The position numbers were made by a program, and so were the translations under genes. A stretch of DNA of 64,000 bases from an uncultured Mucilaginibacter sp. GTDB taxonomy: Bacteria; Bacteroidota; Bacteroidia; Sphingobacteriales; Sphingobacteriaceae. The DNA lies in NCBI GenBank assembly GCA_903864275.1, contig CAIPFE010000059.1, positions 94,679-158,678 on the forward strand, in the 5' to 3' direction. A model generated the notes under the pieces. It did no database searches and had not been told where the DNA came from. It saw only the letters and a list, made by a program, of their open reading frames with translations. Below, piece after piece: positions 26,091 to 33,914 of this stretch (position 1 is the first letter of the stretch; each line of letters opens with the position of its first letter).

Positions 26091-27335
26091 TCATTTTCCT
26101 GCCTGCAATTTTTCCAGTTTTTTCCTGGTGTCCGGGTTATCTTTAATTTTCAGGGCTTTGGTATAATATTCAATTGCTTTCGCCTTGTTTTTCTGGTGAT
26201 CATAGTAATCGCCCATGCTGTCATAAACATTGGCGTTATCCGGGTAATTTTTAATATTCAGGTTAAACGCAGCATAGGCCCGTTCGGGCAAATTATTTTG
26301 CAACAGGTAATACCCTGTCTGGTTCAACATACCTTGGGGCGGCAATACTTTATAACCCATGTGTTTGGATATATCGGCATAATGGTCGCTAAATGCTGCC
26401 TCTAAATCAATTTTGGCAGTTTTGTCGGTGAGGCTGGTTTGAAGTCCCGGCGGGAAATTATAAAAGCCGAACAAAAAGTGCAGCCCATCGTATTCAGCAA
26501 TCAGAGGAACCGAGCCGTGGCTGTCATCGTTGTAGTATTTATAACTCCAATGCAGGCCATTGGCTGGATTTTGCTGTAAGATATTTTTTAGCCGCAGAAT
26601 TGAACGTATATGGCCGGTTGCGCCTGATGTATCTTTTTGCACCCGCAAAGTATCCATTCCATAAGGCATGGTATTAGCAATGGCCAGGAACATATTTTTG
26701 CCTTCAAACCTTTTTTGCTTAAATACATCAGCCGCCTGGGTTAACAATTTTCTGCTGTCCCACCACATACTCGGGTCTATGACTATATAGTCATTAAACA
26801 TATCCGTATGGTTGATAATGATGTTCATCGCTGTTAAACCGCCAAACGAGTGGCCGATCAGCATTTTATAAGGCGCGGTATGGTATGCCGAATCAATATG
26901 TGGTATTAGCTCCGTTTCTATAAAGGAGGTAAATTTTTCACCCCCGCCTGAAGTTTTAAAATCGTCCACCCGCTTACCATCCGGGTCCAACATAGCGTTC
27001 GTCGGCGTCAGGTCGCGGGTGCGGTCGGTATTAGGTATGGCTACGATAATGGCCGGAGGCACCACTGTATTACCTATAACTTCGCTTAGTTCATGCACCA
27101 TGCCGGTAAAAGCTGCAAAATTCCAGTCGGCATCGAGCAGGTAAATTACCGGGTAGCGTTGTTTTGCAGCGGCATCATAACCAGCAGGCAGATAGATCCA
27201 AACAGTTCGCTCTTCATTCAGTATTTTGGATCGAACACTATCTGTTTTGCCTATAATAACCGTGTTATTTTTAATAGTTTGTCCACTAACGGCAGTTACT
27301 GTGGCTGCCAACAGCAGCGAAAAGAAAAATTTCAT
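26091..27335 (-). CDS. Secreted esterase-like alpha/beta hydrolase with C-terminal TPR
   Basis: 414 residues from the Met at 27335, chosen because it directly precedes a signal peptide (MKFFFSLLLAATVTAVSGQ). The middle (about 25-285) is an esterase of the Fes/IroE-type (COG2819) with PVIYLLDADWNF, the nucleophile elbow MLIGHSFGG and DPSMWWDSRKLL. The last 100 residues contain a TPR-like pair (AYAAFNLNIKNYPDNANVYDSMGDYY, KAIEYYTKALKIKDNP). Substrates of this class include siderophore esters, but no iron-uptake genes are near, so the substrate is open. Confidence 0.85.
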   Translation of the reverse strand: MKFFFSLLLAATVTAVSGQTIKNNTVIIGKTDSVRSKILNEERTVWIYLPAGYDAAAKQRYPVIYLLDADWNFAAFTGMVHELSEVIGNTVVPPAIIVAIPNTDRTRDLTPTNAMLDPDGKRVDDFKTSGGGEKFTSFIETELIPHIDSAYHTAPYKMLIGHSFGGLTAMNIIINHTDMFNDYIVIDPSMWWDSRKLLTQAADVFKQKRFEGKNMFLAIANTMPYGMDTLRVQKDTSGATGHIRSILRLKNILQQNPANGLHWSYKYYNDDSHGSVPLIAEYDGLHFLFGFYNFPPGLQTSLTDKTAKIDLEAAFSDHYADISKHMGYKVLPPQGMLNQTGYYLLQNNLPERAYAAFNLNIKNYPDNANVYDSMGDYYDHQKNKAKAIEYYTKALKIKDNPDTRKKLEKLQAGK

Positions 27336-27574
27336 GAATGGGTAAGTCAGGTTGAACTTTTGCATGGCATTATAATTAAGGCTTAAATTTTTTTTTAAAC
27401 GTAGACAACATTAAAGGTACAATATCAGCAAAAAATACTTGATACTACTTTTAACTTTTATGAAGATGTCTTATCATAACAAAAATATATATGGAAAGAC
27501 TTAAGCTGCAACTGCAAATCTTTGGTCTTTCGGCCTTTTCTAACTTCCGGTCTTTCCGACTTTCCCAAAAAAAC

Positions 27575-27582
27575 TATCTTTG
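27575..27582 (+). promoter_or_regulatory. -7 element for glyS, almost leaderless
   Basis: TATCTTTG, exact TAnnTTTG match, ending 7 bp before the ATG at 27590. With the usual spacing the transcript would start at or next to the start codon. Confidence 0.6.
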
Positions 27583-27589
27583 CGCTATT

Positions 27590-29071
27590 ATGAGCAAATC
27601 AACCGACGAACTTTTTAAGAATGTTATATCGCACGCAAAGGAATATGGTTTTGTTTTTCAATCCAGCGAAATTTATGATGGCTTAAGCGCTGTTTACGAT
27701 TACGGGCAATTTGGCTCTGAATTGAAGAACAACATCAAAACCTACTGGTGGAAGGCCATGGTGCAAATGCACGAGAATATAGTTGGGATTGATTCGGCCA
27801 TATTTATGCACCCCACTATCTGGAAAGCAAGCGGCCATGTGGACGGTTTTAGTGACCCGATGATCGATAATAAGGATTCGAAAAAGCGTTACCGGGCTGA
27901 CCAGTTGCTGGAAGACAAAATAGAACGATATAATAAAGATGGTAAAACAGATAAGGCTGAACTATTACAGGAAGAATTGGATGAGGCATTGAAACTGGAA
28001 GACCTCGCCCGCTTAAAAGAATTAATTGTAGAACATGAAATCGCAGACCCGATCAGCGGCACCCGCAACTGGACGGAAGTTCGACAGTTTAACCTGATGT
28101 TCAGTACGCAGATGGGCGCGGTGGCTGATGATACCGATGTGGTTTACCTAAGGCCGGAGACAGCCCAGGGAATATTTGTAAATTATTTAAACGTGCAGAA
28201 ATCAGGCAGGATGAAAATTCCTTTCGGGATAGCGCAAATTGGAAAGGCGTTCCGTAACGAGGTTATTGCACGTCAGTTTATTATTCGTATGCGCGAGTTT
28301 GAGCAGATGGAGATGCAATATTTTGTACGCCCAGGCACGCAAAAGGAATGGTTTGACAAATGGAAGAAAACACGTTTGGAATGGCACCTGGCCTTAGGCA
28401 CAGCTCCCGAAAAATACCGTTTCCATGAGCATACCAAGCTGGCACATTATGCCGATGCTGCTTATGATATTGAATTTGAATTCCCTTTCGGCTTTAAAGA
28501 GGTGGAAGGTATCCATAGCCGCACCGATTTCGACCTGAGCCAGCACCAGAAGTTCTCGGGTAAAAAGATGCAATATTTTGATCCTGAAATTGATCCTGCT
28601 ACGGATAAGCCATATGGCAATTATATACCTTACGTTATTGAAACATCGATAGGCTTAGACAGGATGTTTTTGCTGACAATGATAAACGCCTATGAGGAAG
28701 AGGATTTAAGCACCGAAGAAAAGCAGGACAGTCGTACGGTTTTAAGGTTGCACCCATGCCTGGCGCCCGTAAAGGCAGCTATTTTTCCATTGATAAAGAA
28801 GGACGGTCTGCCCGAAAAGGCCCGCCAGATAATGGACCGGCTGAAAATTGATTTCAACCTGCAATACGAAGAAAAAGATGCCATCGGCAAACGTTACCGC
28901 CGCCAGGATGCCATCGGTACGCCGTTTTGTATCACTATTGATCACCAAACTTTAGAAGACAACACAGTAACCATCCGCCACCGAGATACCATGGCGCAGG
29001 AGCGGGTAAATGCTGATGACCTGGAGAAAATAATCGGTGATTTAGTTAGCTGGAAGAATTTGTTGAAGTAA
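27590..29071 (+). CDS. glyS: Glycyl-tRNA synthetase (single-chain type)
   Basis: 493 residues from the ATG at 27590 (MSKSTDELFKNVISHAKEYGFVFQSSEIY). A longer reading from 27491 runs through the promoter and is rejected. Class II core with motif 1 around PTIWKASGHVDGFSDPM, motif 2 IAQIGKAFRNEVIARQFIIRMREFEQMEMQYF, motif 3 ETSIGLDRMFL, and a C-terminal anticodon-binding domain. It charges tRNA-Gly as an alpha2 dimer. Intact. Confidence 0.96.
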   Translation: MSKSTDELFKNVISHAKEYGFVFQSSEIYDGLSAVYDYGQFGSELKNNIKTYWWKAMVQMHENIVGIDSAIFMHPTIWKASGHVDGFSDPMIDNKDSKKRYRADQLLEDKIERYNKDGKTDKAELLQEELDEALKLEDLARLKELIVEHEIADPISGTRNWTEVRQFNLMFSTQMGAVADDTDVVYLRPETAQGIFVNYLNVQKSGRMKIPFGIAQIGKAFRNEVIARQFIIRMREFEQMEMQYFVRPGTQKEWFDKWKKTRLEWHLALGTAPEKYRFHEHTKLAHYADAAYDIEFEFPFGFKEVEGIHSRTDFDLSQHQKFSGKKMQYFDPEIDPATDKPYGNYIPYVIETSIGLDRMFLLTMINAYEEEDLSTEEKQDSRTVLRLHPCLAPVKAAIFPLIKKDGLPEKARQIMDRLKIDFNLQYEEKDAIGKRYRRQDAIGTPFCITIDHQTLEDNTVTIRHRDTMAQERVNADDLEKIIGDLVSWKNLLK

Positions 29072-29082
29072 TTGTCTGAACC

Positions 29083-29118
29083 GTTGATTTTTTTGATTTA
29101 AATGATTTCGCTGATTTA
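29083..29118. repeat. Nonamer direct array after glyS
   Basis: Four 9-bp words of the form NNTGATTTN (29083-29118), just downstream of the glyS stop. No inverted partner was found nearby. Confidence 0.6.
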
Positions 29119-29213
29119 TTTTCAGGAAAACGATTAAAATTCAATTATCCAGAATTAAGACAAAATTCCTTTTTAATATTGGTGAAACAAATTACCGATA
29201 AACTAAATTTCCC

Positions 29214-30215
29214 ATGAAAAAACTTGCTTTCGTTACTGCCCTGCTTTCTGTTACTGCTTTCACAGCAGTTTATGCGCAAAGCTATCGTATCGCCAAAACC
29301 TTCCATATTAAAAGCGGCGGTGGCTATGATTATACAACTGTCGATTCGCTGTCGGATAACTTATACCTGTCGCATGGCACCCAGGTCAATATTGTAAACA
29401 AAACAACCGGCGACTCGATCGGCGTTATCAAAACCGATAAAGATGTGCACGGCATTGCGCTGGTGCATGCGCTGGGCAAAGGCTATATTTCAAACGGCGG
29501 CGCTAACAGCGCTTTGGTATTCGACCTGAAAACAAACAAGGTACTTGGCCATGTGCCTACCGGCATGTTTGCCGATGGCATTTTTTACGATACTTTTTCA
29601 AAAAAAGTGATCACCTGCAATGGGCGCAGTAAAAATATGACGGTGATCGACCCGGCGACTGACCAGGCGGTTGCCACTATCCAATTAACCGGTTGGCCCG
29701 AATCTGCGGCGAGCGATGGCAAAGGCAAAATTTATGTAAACAATGCCGAAAAAAGCGAAATTGACGTGATCGATGCTACCACCTATAAAATCTTAAATAC
29801 CTGGCCGCTGGCGCCCGGCAAAGGGCCGTCGGGCTTGGCTATCGACAGGAAAACGATGCGCCTGTTTGCAGGTTGCGATGGTAACCTGTTAGTGGTAATG
29901 GATGCTAATAATGGCAAAATCGTTACCACCCTGCCTATTGATGACGAATGTGATGCAGTTGGTTTTGATGTAAAACTTAAAACAGTTTATTCATCAAACG
30001 GCGCCGGAACGCTGACGATTATAAAAGAGTTAACACCCAATAAATTTGTCGTTGCGCAGGTTCTGAAAACTGAAAAAGGCGCAAGGACACAGGCGGTTGA
30101 CCAGCTTAGCCACAAAGTTTATTTACCAACTGCAGATTTTAAACCCAAAGACCCAAAATCTTTCCGGCCGGCCTCAATACCGGGAACATTCAGGGTGTTG
30201 GTGGTTAGCAGGTAG
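29214..30215 (+). CDS. Secreted YncE-like beta-propeller protein
   Basis: 333 residues with a signal peptide (about 1-22, ending VYAQS). About seven repeats of the YVTN/YncE type are visible (THIS style: TNKVLGHVPTGMFADGIFYD, TDQAVATIQLTGWPESAASD, TYKILNTWPLAPGKGPSGLAID), giving a seven-bladed propeller in the periplasm. Such proteins bind ligands or partners and have no conserved active site. Single gene. Confidence 0.88.
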   Translation: MKKLAFVTALLSVTAFTAVYAQSYRIAKTFHIKSGGGYDYTTVDSLSDNLYLSHGTQVNIVNKTTGDSIGVIKTDKDVHGIALVHALGKGYISNGGANSALVFDLKTNKVLGHVPTGMFADGIFYDTFSKKVITCNGRSKNMTVIDPATDQAVATIQLTGWPESAASDGKGKIYVNNAEKSEIDVIDATTYKILNTWPLAPGKGPSGLAIDRKTMRLFAGCDGNLLVVMDANNGKIVTTLPIDDECDAVGFDVKLKTVYSSNGAGTLTIIKELTPNKFVVAQVLKTEKGARTQAVDQLSHKVYLPTADFKPKDPKSFRPASIPGTFRVLVVSR

Positions 30216-30276
30216 GTGGGATTAGATTTGCCAACTTTTAAAAAGTTGACAAATCTTTTCGGGTTTTAATGTCTTT

Positions 30277-31299
30277 TCAGTGCAAAATCTTAAACACTAA
30301 TTCCTTCATCAACCCGCCGTGATCGGTATTTGAATCCACGCCCTTGCTTTTTACATCATACTCGCGCAGGTAGCTGATGATCTGCATGGTTTTGCCGTAG
30401 TTATAGCTGCGGGCGGCCTGTTCATAATCTTTTAAAAAATATGGGTTAACACCCAGCTCGCGGGCAACATTTTGGGGTGATCTGTCTTTTACATAGTGGT
30501 ACGTAAGCACCTTGCTGAAAAAGTTATTTAAATTACCCAAAACCAGTACAATCGGGTTAGCCTTGGGATTGGCCTCAAAATAATTAATGATCTGGTTGGC
30601 TTTAAAAGCATCCTTTTTACTCAAAGCCGTGTGCAGTTCAAAGACATTATATTCCTTACTGATGCCTATGTTATCGTGAATATGCTTCAAGGTAATCTCC
30701 TGCCCTGCATTTACATTCAGCATGAGTTTTTCAAGCTCATTGGCGATTTTTGAAAGGTCGTTGCCCAGGTATTCCGCCAGCATAAACGTTGCCTGCTGGT
30801 TTATTTTATACCCTTTTTCACTTATAAAATCCTCTATCCAGGCAGGCACTTTGCTATCGTAAAGCGGCGCCGAATCAAAAATAAGCCCGTTTTTTTCAAT
30901 GGCCTTATATGTTTTTTTACGCTTATCAAACTTGCCGTATTTATAGCAAAAAACAAGTATGGTACTCGGCAGGGGGTTCTCAAGATAATTCAATAACGGA
31001 TTAATACTTTTTTTATCAGCATCGTCACTCCCCCATTTCATATCCTGGGCCTCCTTTACCAAAACTACCTGGTAATCGGCCATCATAGGGTAACGTTTGG
31101 ATGCGCCAAGCACGGTCATTATGTCCGTATCTTTACCATAAAGCACCGTCTGGTTAAAACCTTTTTCAGCTTCCGGCAGCAGTTTATGCTCCACAAAATT
31201 GCTTACAAGATCAATATAATATGGCTCCTCCCCATGCAGCAGGTAAAGGGGCTTATACTTTCTATTAGCCAGGTCTTTTATAATATCAGCGGCGTTCAT
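30277..31299 (-). CDS. holA: DNA polymerase III delta subunit
   Basis: 340 residues from the Met at 31299 (MNAADIIKDLANRKYKPLYLLHGEEPYYID). The longer frame up to 31413 is translation of a heptad-repeat element and is rejected. It has the clamp-loader delta layout: an AAA-like N-terminal region (about 15-150) and a C-terminal helical collar domain (about 215-340, AFKANQIINYFEANPKANPIVLVLGNLNNFF). It opens the sliding clamp as part of the clamp loader. It diverges from the HsdR_N-like gene. Confidence 0.93.
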   Translation of the reverse strand: MNAADIIKDLANRKYKPLYLLHGEEPYYIDLVSNFVEHKLLPEAEKGFNQTVLYGKDTDIMTVLGASKRYPMMADYQVVLVKEAQDMKWGSDDADKKSINPLLNYLENPLPSTILVFCYKYGKFDKRKKTYKAIEKNGLIFDSAPLYDSKVPAWIEDFISEKGYKINQQATFMLAEYLGNDLSKIANELEKLMLNVNAGQEITLKHIHDNIGISKEYNVFELHTALSKKDAFKANQIINYFEANPKANPIVLVLGNLNNFFSKVLTYHYVKDRSPQNVARELGVNPYFLKDYEQAARSYNYGKTMQIISYLREYDVKSKGVDSNTDHGGLMKELVFKILH

Positions 31300-31332
31300 A
31301 TCAGCGTGCAAATTACAGATTTTTGCGAATAG

Positions 31333-31450
31333 GTGAGTAAGTGAGTGGTGAATAGTGATTTTCGTGAGTAGTGAATGGTGAGTAGTGAGTTGATAATCCC
31401 ACTGACTATTCACAACTCACTACTCACCACTCACTCACTCACCCCTCACC
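31333..31450. repeat. GTGARTR heptad hairpin between holA and the nuclease-like gene
   Basis: Direct words GTGAGTA, GTGAATG and the like (31333-31391), then the reverse-complement words CTACTCA, CCACTCA (about 31399-31450). It fills the divergent spacer and creates a false N-terminal extension of holA. Confidence 0.8.
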
Positions 31451-31488
31451 AAATTAGGTTTCCTCCGATAAAATAATGATTTTCGCGT

Positions 31489-31947
31489 ATGGACCTGCTG
31501 CTGCCGCTTCAATTGCCCCCCTACCCTTTTAAGATCACCGATCAAAACGGCCAACTGACCTTGTTCGATACGATCAGGAAAAAAAATATCATAATTACCC
31601 CTGAAGAATGGGTGCGCCAGCATTTTGTGCAGTATCTTATCAACCAGAAACATTACCCTAAAACATTGATAAAATTAGAAGGCGGCCATAAATTGCATGG
31701 GATGGCCAGGCGATCAGATATTGTTGTGTATAACCCTGGTGGCGAAAAGATATTATTGGTTGAATGCAAAGCGCCGTCTGTTTCGATCGATCAAAAAACC
31801 TTCGACCAGGTAGCACGCTATAACATGGTTCATAAGGTAAAATTACTTGCGGTTACCAATGGCCTTCAGCACTATTACTGCCATATTGATTTTGAAAACC
31901 GGGCTTATCAATTCATTGAGGAATTGCCGGCTTATGGGGAAATATAG
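31489..31947 (+). CDS. HsdR_N-like (PD-(D/E)XK fold) protein
   Basis: 152 residues, one domain. RRSDIVVYNPGGEKILLVECKAPS (about 78-101) holds the Asp-Glu-Lys pattern of the PD-(D/E)XK nuclease fold as seen in the type I restriction HsdR N-terminal domain (HSDR_N_2). There is no helicase part and no methylase or specificity gene nearby, so it is not a restriction enzyme as such. It is paired divergently with holA, suggesting a housekeeping DNA-related role, but the function is unknown. Confidence 0.85.
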   Translation: MDLLLPLQLPPYPFKITDQNGQLTLFDTIRKKNIIITPEEWVRQHFVQYLINQKHYPKTLIKLEGGHKLHGMARRSDIVVYNPGGEKILLVECKAPSVSIDQKTFDQVARYNMVHKVKLLAVTNGLQHYYCHIDFENRAYQFIEELPAYGEI

Positions 31948-31958
31948 TTTAAATTTCG

Positions 31959-31986
31959 ACATCCGAAATCGAAAATCCGAAATTCG
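31959..31986. repeat. Inverted GATTTCG-family array
   Basis: Four reverse-complement heptads (ACATCCG, AAATCGA, AAATCCG, AAATTCG) in the 42-bp convergent spacer between the HsdR_N-like gene and the hybrid kinase, ending 4 bp before the kinase stop. Confidence 0.7.
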
Positions 31987-31989
31987 TCA

Positions 31990-33792
31990 TCAGGCAACAG
32001 TTGTAACCAGGCTTTGAATTTTCTCCATTAATTCTTCCGGCTTGAACGGCTTTGATACATAGTCATTCATTCCCGAATCAAGAATCTGTTCCTTAATATC
32101 ATGTAAAGCAGCGGCAGATAGGGCAATAATGGGTACACCGGACTTTTTGGGATCGGGCATTTTCCTGATTAACATCGAAGCGTCAAACCCGTTTAATACA
32201 GGCATCTGCAGGTCCATTAAAATAATATCGAAATTATCATATTTCAAAATCTCAATGGCGCGCTCGCCATTTTCGGCGATGGTTGGCGTAATGTTCCATT
32301 TCGAAAGCAGCTTCTTCATCAGCAAAACGTTAACAGGGTTATCTTCGGCGATCAGCATCCGTACATGACCCAAACTTGTTGTGGTCTTTGATAACAGGTT
32401 TTTTCTATAAAATTCCTCGGCTAATTCAATTGCCACCGGGAACTCCATATTGAATGAAAACTCCGAACCTTCGCCAATCTTGCTGATCACATGCATGTGC
32501 AAGCCCTGTAGCTCCAATAAGCGCTTAACGATGGCCAAACCCAAACCTGTACCGCCATATTGCCGGGTGGTAGTTATCGACTCCTGGATAAAAGGTTCAA
32601 AAATACTCTCCAGGTTACTTTTCTCAATTCCAATGCCCGTATCCCTTACGGTAAAATTTACTGTAATGGCATCCTGACCTTCCTCCTCGCAATTAACCCT
32701 TACCCATATATTCCCTTTTTTAGTGAATTTTATGGCGTTACTTATCAGGTTAAAAAGTATTTGTGTAATTCGTGCCGGGTCACCGATCAACATTTTGTTC
32801 CTGAGACCGGGGTCGATCTTAAGGATGAACTTGAGGCCCTTTTCTTCTGCCCGCAGCATTTGCCCGCCGCAAATATTCTGCATTAAATCAAGCAGGTTAA
32901 ACTGCACACGCTCAAATACCACTTTGCCTGCTTCAATTTTATTAAAATCAAGCACATCATTGATAATAGCCAGCAGGTTATTTGCCGAAAATTTTAATAT
33001 GTTGAGGTTTTCTTTCTGATCGGGCCTGGGGTTTCCCATCAGCATCAGGTTGCTCATCCCAATAACGGCGTTCAAGGGCGTCCGGAACTCGTGCGACATG
33101 GTAGAGAGAAACTCAGTCTTTACCTGCGACGATTTTTCGGCCTTCTCAATAGCTAATTCTAATTTCGTATTGAGTTCGATTTGTTCTTCGCTGGTTTTTT
33201 TTAGTTGCTTAATATTATTGAAAAGCGCATTGTATAACTGGCTATGAATAAAAATAATGATAATGAAATTAGCAAAAATGCTGATGATGGTAGTTGCCTG
33301 GTCAACTTTTTCGGGAACCAGCGGGATAAAATAACTTTCGTCGTAATCCAGCACCAAAAAAGCAAGTACGGGCAGCAGGTTTAACAGCGAATAAAATAAC
33401 CCCCAGGCCTGGCCAAGCATATAAAAGCTAAATAATATCACTAACAACATTACCTGAACCGTAGTAATATCAACCTTCTGCATTACAATATAAACATTGT
33501 TTATATTGACGAGGGTGGCCATGATGAGCAGGGCATGTGAAATTTGCTGCCAGTGTGGCCTGTAAGTGAGGTATTTAAATAAGGAAAACAATAAAACCAA
33601 TACAATACCCGCAGTAACCGTAAGTATAAATTGGTGTTGAAAATAAACGCTGACGAGTAAGCCGGCCGCGGCGACAAAAACGATCCAAAAGCCGTAATAT
33701 AACAATCGTATGCGGGCCTGATCAAGAATTGACTGGTCAGGGGAAAGAATTTTGTTTATCGAAAAGTTAAAAAAACTTACCTTTTTGCTCAT
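31990..33792 (-). CDS. Hybrid sensor histidine kinase
   Basis: 600 residues. About six membrane helices (about 28-195), a coiled linker, HisKA with SHEFRTPLNAVIGMS (His about 231), HATPase with LISNAIKFTKKG (N box about 352), DTGIGI and GGTGLGLAI (about 414), and a receiver domain with ILMDLQMPVLNG (Asp about 523) and SKPF. All key residues are present. It should autophosphorylate and pass phosphate to its own receiver; no output partner lies beside it. The membrane part has no recognised ligand domain. Confidence 0.94.
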   Translation of the reverse strand: MSKKVSFFNFSINKILSPDQSILDQARIRLLYYGFWIVFVAAAGLLVSVYFQHQFILTVTAGIVLVLLFSLFKYLTYRPHWQQISHALLIMATLVNINNVYIVMQKVDITTVQVMLLVILFSFYMLGQAWGLFYSLLNLLPVLAFLVLDYDESYFIPLVPEKVDQATTIISIFANFIIIIFIHSQLYNALFNNIKQLKKTSEEQIELNTKLELAIEKAEKSSQVKTEFLSTMSHEFRTPLNAVIGMSNLMLMGNPRPDQKENLNILKFSANNLLAIINDVLDFNKIEAGKVVFERVQFNLLDLMQNICGGQMLRAEEKGLKFILKIDPGLRNKMLIGDPARITQILFNLISNAIKFTKKGNIWVRVNCEEEGQDAITVNFTVRDTGIGIEKSNLESIFEPFIQESITTTRQYGGTGLGLAIVKRLLELQGLHMHVISKIGEGSEFSFNMEFPVAIELAEEFYRKNLLSKTTTSLGHVRMLIAEDNPVNVLLMKKLLSKWNITPTIAENGERAIEILKYDNFDIILMDLQMPVLNGFDASMLIRKMPDPKKSGVPIIALSAAALHDIKEQILDSGMNDYVSKPFKPEELMEKIQSLVTTVA

Positions 33793-33914
33793 GAACTTGG
33801 TTGGCTATGCATTACTATTAACATGAGTATAAAAAAACCAAAAAGCAAGGCACGCATTAACCCGAACGCCCTGCTTCATCCTATTAATAATTTATCGTAA
33901 TATCATTATTACAA

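Noticed and set aside
31489..31947. Type I restriction system
   Set aside because: Only an isolated HsdR_N-like domain; no helicase, methylase or specificity gene nearby.
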